64,000 nt of DNA from Lachnospiraceae bacterium (GTDB taxonomy: Bacteria; Bacillota; Clostridia; Lachnospirales; Lachnospiraceae). Below the pieces are notes generated by a model that was given only the letters and a program-made list of their open reading frames with translations, searched no databases and was not told the origin of the DNA. Position numbers and translations under genes: made by a program. The stretch is taken from assembly GCA_017935565.1 (NCBI GenBank), contig JAGBHK010000017.1:1-64000 (forward strand), written 5' to 3'. Positions 31,255-40,310 of this stretch are shown here, piece after piece (positions within the stretch are counted from its first letter, which is position 1; each line of letters starts with the position of its first letter).

Positions 31255-32691
31255 ATGGCAGGAGATAAGAAATTAGTTGAAGCCATCACTTCTATGGAAG
31301 TTGACTTCGCACAGTGGTATACAGATGTTGTTAAAAAAGCTGAACTCATCGAGTATTCTAGTATTAAGGGATGTATGATTTTAAGACCCGCTGGATACGC
31401 TATTTGGGAGATGATTCAGTCAGAACTTGATAAGAGATTTAAGGAAACAGGTGTTGAAAATGTTTATATGCCAATGTTCATCCCTGAAAGCCTTTTAAAT
31501 AAAGAGAAAGACCATGTTGAAGGTTTTGCGCCTGAAGTTGCATGGGTTACACATGGTGGAAGTGAAAAATTAGCAGAAAGAATGTGCGTAAGACCTACAT
31601 CTGAGACATTATTCTGTGATTTATATTCAAATATTGTTCAGTCATACAGAGATTTACCAAAGCTTTATAATCAGTGGTGTTCTGTATGTAGATGGGAAAA
31701 GACAACAAGACCTTTCCTTAGAACAACAGAATTCTTATGGCAGGAAGGCCATACAGCTCATGCTACAGCAGAAGAAGCAGAAGAAAGAACAATTCAGATG
31801 TTAAATCTTTACGCTGATTTCTGTGAAAATGTTCTTGCTATACCTATGATTAAGGGTAAGAAGACAGACAAAGAGAAATTTGCTGGTGCTAAGGCTACTT
31901 ACACAATCGAAGCTTTGATGCATGATGGTAAGGCTTTACAGTCTGGTACAAGCCATAATTTTGGCGATGGATTTGCAAAGGCATTTGATATTACATATAC
32001 AGATAAGGATAACAAACTTAAATATGCACATCAGACATCTTGGGGTATGACAACAAGACTTATTGGTGCTGTTATTATGGTTCATGGTGATAATTCAGGA
32101 CTTGTATTACCACCAAGACTTGCACCAACACAGGTTATGATTGTTCCTATCATGCAGAAGAAGGAAGGCGTTTTAGAAAAGGCAGCAGAGCTTAAGAGCG
32201 TACTTTCAAAGGTTTGCAGAGTTAAAGTTGATGACACAGATAAGAGCCCAGGATTTAAGTTTGCTGAGCAGGAAATGAGAGGTATTCCTCTTAGAGTTGA
32301 AATCGGTCCTAAGGATATTGAAGCTAATCAGGCAGTTATCGTTAGACGTGATACAAGAGAAAAGATTACATGTTCAATTGATGAATTAGAGACAAAGATT
32401 CCTGAAATTCTTGAAGTTATGCAGAATGATATGCTTGAAAGAGCAAGACAGCATAGAGATGAACACACAACAACAGCAGTAACTTATGATGAATTTAAGG
32501 ATGCTGTAGAAAACAAGCCAGGATTTATCAAGGCTATGTGGTGTGGCGATGTAGAATGTGAAAAGAAGATCAAAGAGGATACAACAGCAACATCAAGATG
32601 TATGCCATTTGAGCAGGAAACATTGTCTGACAAGTGCGTATGCTGTGGTAGAGAAGCTAAAACTATGGTATATTGGGGTAAAGCTTATTAA
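31255..32691 (+). CDS. proS: Prolyl-tRNA synthetase (short, archaeal/eukaryal-like type)
   Basis: Charges tRNA-Pro. At 478 aa it lacks the editing insertion of the bacterial long form. Class II motifs: motif 1 in the [14 protein letters not shown] region, motif 2 [20 protein letters not shown], motif 3 [14 protein letters not shown]. The C-terminus has the anticodon domain and a Cys-rich tail ([10 protein letters not shown] ... CMPF ... [10 protein letters not shown]), which fits the zinc-like domain of this type. A TTG at 31237 is in frame, but ATG at 31255 gives the canonical [14 protein letters not shown] start. Confidence 0.95.
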   Translation: MAGDKKLVEAITSMEVDFAQWYTDVVKKAELIEYSSIKGCMILRPAGYAIWEMIQSELDKRFKETGVENVYMPMFIPESLLNKEKDHVEGFAPEVAWVTHGGSEKLAERMCVRPTSETLFCDLYSNIVQSYRDLPKLYNQWCSVCRWEKTTRPFLRTTEFLWQEGHTAHATAEEAEERTIQMLNLYADFCENVLAIPMIKGKKTDKEKFAGAKATYTIEALMHDGKALQSGTSHNFGDGFAKAFDITYTDKDNKLKYAHQTSWGMTTRLIGAVIMVHGDNSGLVLPPRLAPTQVMIVPIMQKKEGVLEKAAELKSVLSKVCRVKVDDTDKSPGFKFAEQEMRGIPLRVEIGPKDIEANQAVIVRRDTREKITCSIDELETKIPEILEVMQNDMLERARQHRDEHTTTAVTYDEFKDAVENKPGFIKAMWCGDVECEKKIKEDTTATSRCMPFEQETLSDKCVCCGREAKTMVYWGKAY

Positions 32692-32696
32692 TTATT

Positions 32697-33941
32697 ATGG
32701 AATATAGAATTGATACACCAAAAAATGTTAATTTTATAATTAAACTGCTTGAACGCGAGGGCTATGAGGCCTTTGCGGTGGGCGGTTGCGTGCGTGACGC
32801 ACTTATGGGAAATGAGCCGCAGGATTGGGATATAACCACTTCTGCGGCCCCTTTAGATGTAAAGAAAATATTCCATAAAACCATTGATACAGGCTTGCAG
32901 CACGGAACTGTAACGGTTATGCTTGAGCATGTTGGTTATGAAGTTACGACTTATAGAATTGATGGTACTTACAGCGATGGAAGACATCCTGATGAAGTTA
33001 AATTTACAAAGAACCTTGTGGAGGACTTAAAACGAAGAGATTTCACAATAAATGCTATGGCTTATAATCCAAAAACAGGCATTGTAGATGAGTTTGATGG
33101 CGTTGGCGATTTGGAACGTAAGCTTATTAAATGTGTCGGAAATCCAAAGGAGCGATTTACAGAGGATGCACTTCGTATGCTTAGAGCGGTGAGATTTGCG
33201 GCGAAATTGGGATTTGCAATTGAAGAAAATACCGCAAAAGCAATAACTGATATGGCTGAAAATATAAGCAAAGTCAGCAAGGAACGAATACACAGCGAAC
33301 TTGATAAATTGGTGACATCAAATAACCCGCATATATTAAAGTATGTATATACGCTTGGTTTGGATAAATTCATTATTCCAAACGCTACATTAAAAAATGA
33401 AGAACAGTACGACAATGTTATAAATGTTATGAAATGCATGAAACCCGACCATTACCTTAGATGGGCTGCGTTTATGATGTACGAAGGCGAAAATGCAAAA
33501 TCAGTTTTAAAAACTTTGAAATTCGATAATAAAACTTTAAATATCTGTGATAAATTGGTTAATAGCATAGATTATTTCAAGGATTATGATCAGATAGAGG
33601 AAAAGAAATATCACATTAAGAAATTGATTGTTAGCATTGGAGAAGAAATATTTGCGGACTATTATCTTGCATTTATGGAAGCTATAATTAAAGCAAAAAT
33701 GTCTGACTTAAACGAAAATATTTTAAATGATATTCGTAATTTATATCAGCAAATAAAAAATGACGGCGACTGTATTTCGAAGGAAAATATGGTTTTAAAG
33801 GGCAATGAATTAAAGGCGCTTGGCGTGGAGCCAGGAAAAGTTATGGGCGAAGTTATCAATAAAATGTTTGATGAGATACTTAAGGATCCATCAATGAATG
33901 ATAGAGATAAACTTATCGATTATCTAAAATTGTCCTCATAA
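32697..33941 (+). CDS. cca: CCA-adding tRNA nucleotidyltransferase
   Basis: The 414-aa protein has the class II nucleotidyltransferase head: AVGGCVRDALMG, catalytic DWDITTSA (DxD) and RRDFTINAMAYN, then the nucleotide-selecting RMLRAVRFAAKLGF helix region. It adds or repairs the 3' CCA of tRNA. It starts 5 nt after the proS stop without a strong ribosome site, so translation is probably coupled to proS. Terminator downstream. Confidence 0.93.
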   Translation: MEYRIDTPKNVNFIIKLLEREGYEAFAVGGCVRDALMGNEPQDWDITTSAAPLDVKKIFHKTIDTGLQHGTVTVMLEHVGYEVTTYRIDGTYSDGRHPDEVKFTKNLVEDLKRRDFTINAMAYNPKTGIVDEFDGVGDLERKLIKCVGNPKERFTEDALRMLRAVRFAAKLGFAIEENTAKAITDMAENISKVSKERIHSELDKLVTSNNPHILKYVYTLGLDKFIIPNATLKNEEQYDNVINVMKCMKPDHYLRWAAFMMYEGENAKSVLKTLKFDNKTLNICDKLVNSIDYFKDYDQIEEKKYHIKKLIVSIGEEIFADYYLAFMEAIIKAKMSDLNENILNDIRNLYQQIKNDGDCISKENMVLKGNELKALGVEPGKVMGEVINKMFDEILKDPSMNDRDKLIDYLKLSS

Positions 33942-33966
33942 ATTGAATAAAATTATCATACTATGG

Positions 33967-33996
33967 AAATGGAAAGATTAGTCTTTCCATTTTTTG
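33967..33996 (+). terminator. Terminator after proS-cca
   Basis: AATGGAAAGA pairs with TCTTTCCATT, followed by TTTTGAC. Confidence 0.8.
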
Positions 33997-34026
33997 ACTT
34001 TTAATATTCGGGAATAGGGGAATGTG

Positions 34027-35013
34027 ATGATTGAGAAATGTATGGAAATTATTCCACAGTATGATTTGGTTGTGAAAAATACCTTTAGGGGTAGGTGTGC
34101 TGTGATTTTTGACACAAATGAAGGCTACAAAAAAATGTACGAGTATGCAGGAACAAAGGGAAAATTGCAATATGAATATGAACTGGCAAATTATTTAAAA
34201 GACCAGGGGTTTGAAAATGTAGACGGCATTGTAAAAACTAAAGAAGGCGAGTTGTTTGCCTGTGATGAATACGAAACGCAGTATGTTTTAAAGGATTGGT
34301 TTGTAGGTAAAGATTGCAATGTAAAGTCAGAACGTGACGTGGAAAGTGGAATTATGAGTTTAGCAACTTTACATAAAATTACAGAGTCAGTGCCAAATCT
34401 TAAGGAGATTTCAACAGTATTGGAAAGTCCTTATGATGAATGCGAAAGACATAATATTGAATTAAAGAGAGTGAAGAATTATATTAGGGGTAAAAAACAT
34501 AAGGTTGAATTTGAGTATGATATTTTAAAGCATTTTGAAGAGTATTATAATTGTGCGGTGGAGGCAACTGCTTTGCTGAAAAACACAAGTATTAGCAGAA
34601 TGTTAGAAGTGGCAAATGAGAAAACGACTATTTGCCATGGTAATTATAATTATCACAATATTATTTTTATTGGCGAAAAGACAGCAGTTACGGGATTTGA
34701 ACGAGGCGGCATAGGTTTACCAGTGAAGGATTTGTATTTTTACTTGAGGAAAGTTATGGAAAAACATGATTGGGATTTGAAATTAGGTTATGATTTATTG
34801 GAAAATTACAATAAAATACGAACCATTTCAAAGGATGAAACGGAAGTTTTAAAAGTTTTGCTTATGTATCCTGAAAAGTTTTGGAAGGTTTTGAATCAGT
34901 ATTTTAACGGCAATAAAGCGTGGATTCCTGATAAAAATGTGGATAAACTAAAGAAGGTATATGGGGCTCAAGCGAGAAAGGAAGAATTTATTAAAAAAAT
35001 GTGGTCAGAATAG
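34027..35013 (+). CDS. CotS-family protein, degenerate kinase
   Basis: A 328-aa protein with the aminoglycoside-phosphotransferase/CotS layout, including the family's late segment FWKVLNQYFNGNKAWIP. The catalytic loop reads ICHGNYNYHNIIF, where active kinases have HGD, so the base Asp is Asn. The metal-binding DFD position reads VTGFERG. Both key acids are therefore gone, and catalysis is doubtful. CotS is a spore-coat protein in Bacillus; many Clostridia keep relatives whose role is unknown. ATG at 34027 is used (GTG at 34024 is adjacent). Confidence 0.82.
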   Translation: MIEKCMEIIPQYDLVVKNTFRGRCAVIFDTNEGYKKMYEYAGTKGKLQYEYELANYLKDQGFENVDGIVKTKEGELFACDEYETQYVLKDWFVGKDCNVKSERDVESGIMSLATLHKITESVPNLKEISTVLESPYDECERHNIELKRVKNYIRGKKHKVEFEYDILKHFEEYYNCAVEATALLKNTSISRMLEVANEKTTICHGNYNYHNIIFIGEKTAVTGFERGGIGLPVKDLYFYLRKVMEKHDWDLKLGYDLLENYNKIRTISKDETEVLKVLLMYPEKFWKVLNQYFNGNKAWIPDKNVDKLKKVYGAQARKEEFIKKMWSE

Positions 35014-35096
35014 TATTTCTTTTTTTGGTGATTTGTATTATAATTAATTAAATGCGAAAGTTTAAATAGTTTGTGTAAAATGGGAGAAAAGTACTT

Positions 35097-36422
35097 ATGA
35101 AGAATAAAAATAAATTTCGAGTGCTTTTTGTGATTTGTATATTTGCATTGATTTTAGGTGCATGTCAGCAGAAAAAGTCGACAAGTAAGGGTTATACTGA
35201 ACCAGAAAGTGCAGTGAAAGAACAAAAAGAATATAATGCTTCAGACATAGCTGTTGTTTTAAAGAGAGATGGTGAATTTGGTACATTTTCTCTTAAGAGC
35301 AAGGATACAGGCTCTGTATATACATTAACCTATAATGGTGGTTCAAAGATTAAAAGCAAGTATGGCAATGATATGCTTGTGGAGAAGGTTGAGCCTGGTA
35401 TGATAGTCGAGGTTCGCTACATTGAAGGAACCAAAAAACTTGTTGAGATGATGGTGTCGGATAAAGCTTGGGAGAATACCAAAGTAGTTCGAATGGATGT
35501 GGATTACGATAAACAGATTATTAAAATTGGCAGTAAATCCTATTCTTATGACGAGAGTCTTATGATTTATTCTAATGGAAAGACATTGGACATTAGAGAG
35601 ATAAGTGGGATTGATGAATTGACGGTTCGCGGATTTGGAACAAAAGCATTGTCCGTGGTTGTCAATAAAGGGCACGGCTATATAAGACTTAAGGATGAAG
35701 ACAATTTTGTAAATGGCATAATTGAAGTTGGCGATAAGATTGTTACAAAGGTCACAGAAGATATGATTATTGCGGCGCCAGAAGGCGAATTAACCGTTAC
35801 AGTTACCAAAGATGGCAAGGGGGGGGAAAAAACAGTCACTGTTGACAGAGGTATGGAAACGATAGTTAGTTTTGCGGATTTTGAGCAACCTATTGAAAGA
35901 ATGGGAATGGTTAATTTTATAATTAATCCGAAGGATGCCGAGGCTAAGTTATACATTGACAATGTCAAAATCGAATATGAAGATTTAGTAAGACTTGCTT
36001 ACGGTGACCACTTGATGGTTGTTAAGTCAAATAATTACGATACTTATACGAAGACTATTTCCATTACTTCTGCCTATACTACTATAAATGTCAGTTTGAC
36101 AGGTGATTCTGAAGAGGAGACTGAAACTGATAAAGAAAATGAAACTACAAAGGAAGAAGAGACCACATCTAAAGTTGAGCAGGTAGAAGATTTAGATGAA
36201 GGCGATGAAGTAATTACTGTAAATGCGCCAAAAGGAGCTTCCGTATATTTTGATGGTGTGTATAAAGGTGTTGCACCGGTTTCATTCAAGAAGCAGGCAG
36301 GCGAACATGTGATTATATTGACCATGGATGGATATGAAACTAAGATGTATACGATAGACGTTATTTCAGATGGCGAGGATATGGAGATTACATTGCCGAC
36401 AATGCTGAAAAAAGAATTTTAA
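35097..36422 (+). CDS. PEGA-domain lipoprotein
   Basis: A 441-aa secreted lipoprotein (lipobox LGAC, Cys23). Residues 40-270 form beta-rich repeats of unassigned type. A first PEGA-like domain follows (IINPKDAEAKLYIDNVKIEY ... TYTKTISITSAY). After a Glu/Thr-rich linker (about 340-365) comes a clear PEGA domain (VNAPKGASVYFDGVYKGVAP ... EHVIILTMDGYETKMY). PEGA domains are surface beta-sandwich modules with no fixed ligand. Neighbours give no clue. ATG follows GGAGAAAAG. Confidence 0.85.
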   Translation: MKNKNKFRVLFVICIFALILGACQQKKSTSKGYTEPESAVKEQKEYNASDIAVVLKRDGEFGTFSLKSKDTGSVYTLTYNGGSKIKSKYGNDMLVEKVEPGMIVEVRYIEGTKKLVEMMVSDKAWENTKVVRMDVDYDKQIIKIGSKSYSYDESLMIYSNGKTLDIREISGIDELTVRGFGTKALSVVVNKGHGYIRLKDEDNFVNGIIEVGDKIVTKVTEDMIIAAPEGELTVTVTKDGKGGEKTVTVDRGMETIVSFADFEQPIERMGMVNFIINPKDAEAKLYIDNVKIEYEDLVRLAYGDHLMVVKSNNYDTYTKTISITSAYTTINVSLTGDSEEETETDKENETTKEEETTSKVEQVEDLDEGDEVITVNAPKGASVYFDGVYKGVAPVSFKKQAGEHVIILTMDGYETKMYTIDVISDGEDMEITLPTMLKKEF

Positions 36423-36424
36423 GA

Positions 36425-36454
36425 GCAAAATGCCCTGAATGGTCAGGGATTGCA
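36425..36454 (+). promoter_or_regulatory. Hairpin between the PEGA gene and the phosphomutase gene
   Basis: CCCTGA-ATGG-TCAGGG extended by GCAA/TTGC. No T run, so it is more likely a leader or processing hairpin than a terminator. Confidence 0.45.
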
Positions 36455-36490
36455 ATATATAAAACAATAAATGAGAAAGGAATATATAAT

Positions 36491-38221
36491 ATGAGCTACA
36501 GAAAATTATATGAAGAATGGTTAACAAATCCTTATTTTGATGAGGCAACAAAGGCGGAGCTTAAGGCTTTAGAAGGAAATGAAAAAGAGATTGAAGACAG
36601 ATTCTATACTGAACTTGAATTTGGTACAGCTGGTCTTCGTGGTGTTATTGGCGCTGGTGTAAACAGAATGAATGTGTACACAGTTAGAAAAGCAACTCAG
36701 GGTCTTGCAAATTACATTTTAAAGGTAGGCGGACAGGAAAAGGGCGTTGCTATTGCATTTGACTCAAGAAGAATGTCTACAGAATTTGCTGATGTTGCAG
36801 CATTATGTCTTGCAGCAAACGGTATTAAGGCTTATGTTTTTGATGCATTAAGACCTACTCCTGAATTATCATTTGCAGTTAGAGAATTAGGATGTATCGC
36901 AGGTATCAATATCACAGCTAGCCACAATCCACCAGAATACAATGGTTACAAAGTATATTGGGAAGATGGTGCACAGATTACACCTCCTCATGACGGCGGA
37001 ATTATGGATGAAGTAAAGGCTATTACAGATTTATCTACAGCTAAGACTATGGCTAAAGAAGATGCTATTAAGGAAGGTCTTTACAATGTTATCGGACAGG
37101 CTATCGATGACAGATATATGGAAGAATTAAAGAAACAGGTTAAGAGACCAGAAGCTATCAAAGCTATGGCCAAGGAATTAAAGATTGTTTACTCACCACT
37201 TCATGGTACAGGAAATATTCCTGCTAGAAGAGTTTTAAAGGAATTAGGCTTTGAAAATGTTTATGTAGTACCAGAGCAGGAACTTCCAGATGGTGAATTC
37301 CCAACAGTAAGTTATCCAAACCCAGAAGCAGAAGAAGCATTTGCACTTGGTCTTAAACTTGCTAAAGAGGTTGATGCAGACTTAGTTCTTGCAACTGACC
37401 CTGATGCAGACAGATTAGGTGTTTATGTAAAGGATACAAAATCAGGTGAATACATTACATTGACAGGTAATATGTCAGGTTGTTTACTTGCAGAATATGA
37501 AATCAGCCAGGTTAAGGAACTTAGCGGATTGCCAGAAGATGGTGCACTTATTAAGTCTATAGTTTCTTCAAATATGGCAGATGCCATCGCTGCAGCTTAT
37601 GACATTGCATTGGTTGAAGTATTAACAGGATTTAAGTTTATCGGTCAAAAGATGCTTGAATTTGAAACAAAAGGAAATGGAACATATCTTTTTGGTTTTG
37701 AAGAAAGTTATGGATGTCTTATCGGTACACACGCTAGAGATAAGGATGCTATTGTTGCTACTATGGCTCTTTGTGAGGCAGCAGCTTACTATAAGACAAA
37801 GGGTAAGACATTGTGGGATGCAATGATGGATATGTATGAGAAGTATGGCTTCTACAAGGATGATGTTAAGTCAATTACTATGAAGGGTATCGAAGGCCTT
37901 GCTAAGATTCAGGAAATCTTAAATACTCTTAGAACTAATACACCAGAAAGCTTTGGTGATTACAAAGTTCTCTATGCAAGAGATTATAAGGCTGATACAA
38001 TCAAGGATATGACTACAGGCGAAGTTAAACCTACAGGTTTACCATCATCAAATGTATTGTATTATGATTTAAATGATGCTGCATGGGTATGTGTAAGACC
38101 TTCAGGTACAGAGCCTAAGGTTAAGTTCTACTATGGTGTTAAGGGAACATCTCTTGAAGATGCAGACGCAAAATCAGCAAAACTTGGTGAGGCAGTACTT
38201 GCAGTTGTAAATGCCATTTAA
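36491..38221 (+). CDS. pgcA: Alpha-phosphoglucomutase / phosphomannomutase
   Basis: The 576-aa protein interconverts hexose-1-P and hexose-6-P, feeding glycogen and cell-wall sugars. Motifs: FGTAGLRGVIGAGVNRMN, phosphoserine loop ITASHNPPEYNGYKVYW, Mg2+ loop ATDPDADRLG, sugar loop GFEESYGCL and phosphate-binding RPSGTEPKVKFYYG. The long length and EEWLTNPYFDEATKAEL start fit the PgcA branch, distinct from GlmM at 11993. Strongly biased codons suggest high expression. Confidence 0.93.
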   Translation: MSYRKLYEEWLTNPYFDEATKAELKALEGNEKEIEDRFYTELEFGTAGLRGVIGAGVNRMNVYTVRKATQGLANYILKVGGQEKGVAIAFDSRRMSTEFADVAALCLAANGIKAYVFDALRPTPELSFAVRELGCIAGINITASHNPPEYNGYKVYWEDGAQITPPHDGGIMDEVKAITDLSTAKTMAKEDAIKEGLYNVIGQAIDDRYMEELKKQVKRPEAIKAMAKELKIVYSPLHGTGNIPARRVLKELGFENVYVVPEQELPDGEFPTVSYPNPEAEEAFALGLKLAKEVDADLVLATDPDADRLGVYVKDTKSGEYITLTGNMSGCLLAEYEISQVKELSGLPEDGALIKSIVSSNMADAIAAAYDIALVEVLTGFKFIGQKMLEFETKGNGTYLFGFEESYGCLIGTHARDKDAIVATMALCEAAAYYKTKGKTLWDAMMDMYEKYGFYKDDVKSITMKGIEGLAKIQEILNTLRTNTPESFGDYKVLYARDYKADTIKDMTTGEVKPTGLPSSNVLYYDLNDAAWVCVRPSGTEPKVKFYYGVKGTSLEDADAKSAKLGEAVLAVVNAI

Positions 38222-38242
38222 GCAGTGCGAAAGGAGTACAGT

Positions 38243-38647
38243 ATGGAGATAAAAGGCGTAAATTATGATTGGTATGACAGAAAGAGAACCATTTTTGGTT
38301 TCCCTTGGTCATTTACAAAGTATATGTTTAATTCTGATAAATTAGTTATCAATACAGGATTTTTTAATGTTCATGAAGAAGAGATTCGTTTGTACAGAAT
38401 TATGGACGTTACTTTGTCAAAGAAATTACTTCAGAGAATTTTTGGTGTAGGCACAATTATTGTAAATTCATCAGATAAAACGACACCTATATTACAGATT
38501 AAAAGTGTAAAAAACTCTGAAAAAGTAAAAAATATGTTGTCTGATTACGTTGAAGCGGCTAGAAAGAAAAATCGTGTATCAGCTAGAGAATTTATGGTTG
38601 CTGATGAAGACATGGAATGCGACGAATGTGACGACGAACTTATGTAA
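38243..38647 (+). CDS. Bacterial PH-domain protein
   Basis: A 134-aa protein. The core (RTIFGFPWSFTKYMFNSDKL ... FNVHEEEIRLYRIMDVTLSKK ... LLQRIFGVGTIIVNSSDKTT) matches the bPH2/DUF304 fold: PH-like strands with a short helix. It ends in an acidic tail with two Cys (DMECDECDDE). There is no TM segment, unlike YdbS/YdbT. ATG (38243) follows AAAGGAG by 6 nt; an in-frame GTG upstream is rejected. It lies directly after the phosphomutase gene and may be cotranscribed. Confidence 0.8.
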   Translation: MEIKGVNYDWYDRKRTIFGFPWSFTKYMFNSDKLVINTGFFNVHEEEIRLYRIMDVTLSKKLLQRIFGVGTIIVNSSDKTTPILQIKSVKNSEKVKNMLSDYVEAARKKNRVSAREFMVADEDMECDECDDELM

Positions 38648-38720
38648 AGGTTTTATGTAATCAAAAAAATCTGTTACACATATAAACGACTGTAATTACA
38701 ATTTATAGTTGCAAAAATCT

Positions 38721-38766
38721 CATGCTCTGCATATACTAACAGTAAGCGGTTAGGAGGCAGAGCATG
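38721..38766 (+). promoter_or_regulatory. Inverted repeat that encloses ribosome site and start codon
   Basis: CATGCTCTGC (38721-38730) pairs perfectly over 10 bp with GCAGAGCATG (38757-38766). The right arm contains the ATG of the next gene, and TAGGAGG (38751-38757) borders it in the loop. The mRNA hairpin would hide the start. Confidence 0.65.
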
Positions 38767-39129
38767 AATTTTTATGATGAAAATTCTACATATGAGATGC
38801 TGGAAAACTATGAAGATGAAATGGCGGATGTATTATATTTGAAGGAGTTATATCCGACAAGTTTTTTGATATTACAGGAGATTATTGACGAATTTTGTGA
38901 TAAACTTGAATATATGGGAAGTATAATGTTTGATGAGTATCCAGATAAGGAACGTTTAAGAGGAATTGAAGCGAAAGTCTATGAGGAAGCTAAAAAAAGG
39001 TATGAATTAAAGACCAATGTCGAAATGCTAGCAGATAATTGGTTAAAAGATATTATTAGCGTATTGCTAATAAATGAAATGATGAGAAGAAGAAGCAGGA
39101 GAAGAACCCTTAGAAGAGGTTTTTGTTAA
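38764..39129 (+). CDS. Conserved hypothetical protein (121 aa)
   Basis: An acidic helical protein (YEMLENYEDEMADVLYLKEL; YMGSIMFDEYPDKERLRGI) ending in a very basic tail (MMRRRSRRRTLRRG). The MFDEYPDK region recurs in a family of unnamed Lachnospiraceae proteins known to me only as 'hypothetical'. The basic end could bind nucleic acid. The start codon is inside an inverted repeat, and the methyltransferase gene starts 14 nt downstream. Confidence 0.75.
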   Translation: MNFYDENSTYEMLENYEDEMADVLYLKELYPTSFLILQEIIDEFCDKLEYMGSIMFDEYPDKERLRGIEAKVYEEAKKRYELKTNVEMLADNWLKDIISVLLINEMMRRRSRRRTLRRGFC

Positions 39130-39143
39130 TTAGGAGATTTGCA

Positions 39144-40310
39144 ATGAGAGAAAAGCTAAAAGAAGCATTAGATAGAATTATAAATGATAAACTGGTGTCA
39201 GCAGTTATCAGTAATAAAAGGAACAAGGAAAATGAAGTTGATAAAATAAAGGTAAGACCTGTTATTATAAAGGATGAATTATTATATCAGGTTTCTTCTT
39301 TTGTTGGACCAAAGGTTTTACACAGTAATGTTACTATAGAAGAATTGAAAGTCACATTAGAAGAAGATTTGTTTGTTAATTTTTCTCAGGGCCAGTTTTT
39401 GGGGCAGGAGGAAGATGCTAATATTCTTGTGAGCAAAAAGGGGCAAGTAACTGTAAAGTATAAGAAACATAGTCTTACAGAAAAAGAACCCCTTGCTCAC
39501 AATAGAAAGAAAACATATCTCATTGAAGAAGGAACTAAAGCAGACTTTTTGGTAGAACTTGGAGTTATGAATAATGACGGACTTGTTCATAAAAATAAAT
39601 ATGATAAGTTTAGGCAGATTAACAGATTTTTGGAATTTATCGATGATATTATTCCCAATCTTGAAAAGGACAAGCAGATAAGGATTTTGGATTTTGGTTG
39701 CGGAAAATCATACCTTACATTTGCGATGTATTATTATTTCAAAAAAGTTAAAAATATTGATGTAGCAATAACCGGGCTTGACTTGAAAACGGATGTTATC
39801 AGGGATTGCAATGCATTGGCTAAAAAATTGAAATACGATAATTTGGAATTTTTAAATGGGGATATAGCTGATTATGACGGCGAATCCAAGGTGGATATGG
39901 TGGTTACATTGCATGCTTGTGATACTGCTACAGACTATGCCCTTTATAAAGCTGTTAAGTGGAATGCTAGGGTTATTTTGTCTGTTCCATGCTGCCAGCA
40001 TGAAATTAATAAGCAAATTAAAAATCAGTTATTGAATCCTGCGTTAAAATATGGCATTATAAAAGAACGTATGTCGGCATTGTTGACTGATGCTATAAGA
40101 GCGGAAGCTTTGTCGCAAGTAGGTTATGATGCACAGATTCTTGAATTTATAGATATGGAACATACGCCGAAAAATATATTGATTAGAGCTGTGAAAAAAG
40201 ATAAAATTGTTTCGGCAAAAAAATGTGAGCAGCAAAAAGAACAGTTGGAAACACTTATACAAGAATTAAATTTATCTCCAAAGATAAAGGAGCTTTTGAA
40301 TAATGAATAA
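39144..40310 (+). CDS. Class I SAM-dependent methyltransferase
   Basis: A 388-aa protein. The SAM loop is RILDFGCGKSYLTFAMYYYF, followed by GLDLKTDVI and the VVTLHACDTATDYAL / SVPCCQHEINKQI pair typical of the METTL25/RRNAD1-like methyltransferase family. The substrate is unknown; an RNA is plausible because the first 150 residues form a separate domain. ATG 39144 follows AGGAG; the next gene overlaps by 8 nt. Confidence 0.85.
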   Translation: MREKLKEALDRIINDKLVSAVISNKRNKENEVDKIKVRPVIIKDELLYQVSSFVGPKVLHSNVTIEELKVTLEEDLFVNFSQGQFLGQEEDANILVSKKGQVTVKYKKHSLTEKEPLAHNRKKTYLIEEGTKADFLVELGVMNNDGLVHKNKYDKFRQINRFLEFIDDIIPNLEKDKQIRILDFGCGKSYLTFAMYYYFKKVKNIDVAITGLDLKTDVIRDCNALAKKLKYDNLEFLNGDIADYDGESKVDMVVTLHACDTATDYALYKAVKWNARVILSVPCCQHEINKQIKNQLLNPALKYGIIKERMSALLTDAIRAEALSQVGYDAQILEFIDMEHTPKNILIRAVKKDKIVSAKKCEQQKEQLETLIQELNLSPKIKELLNNE

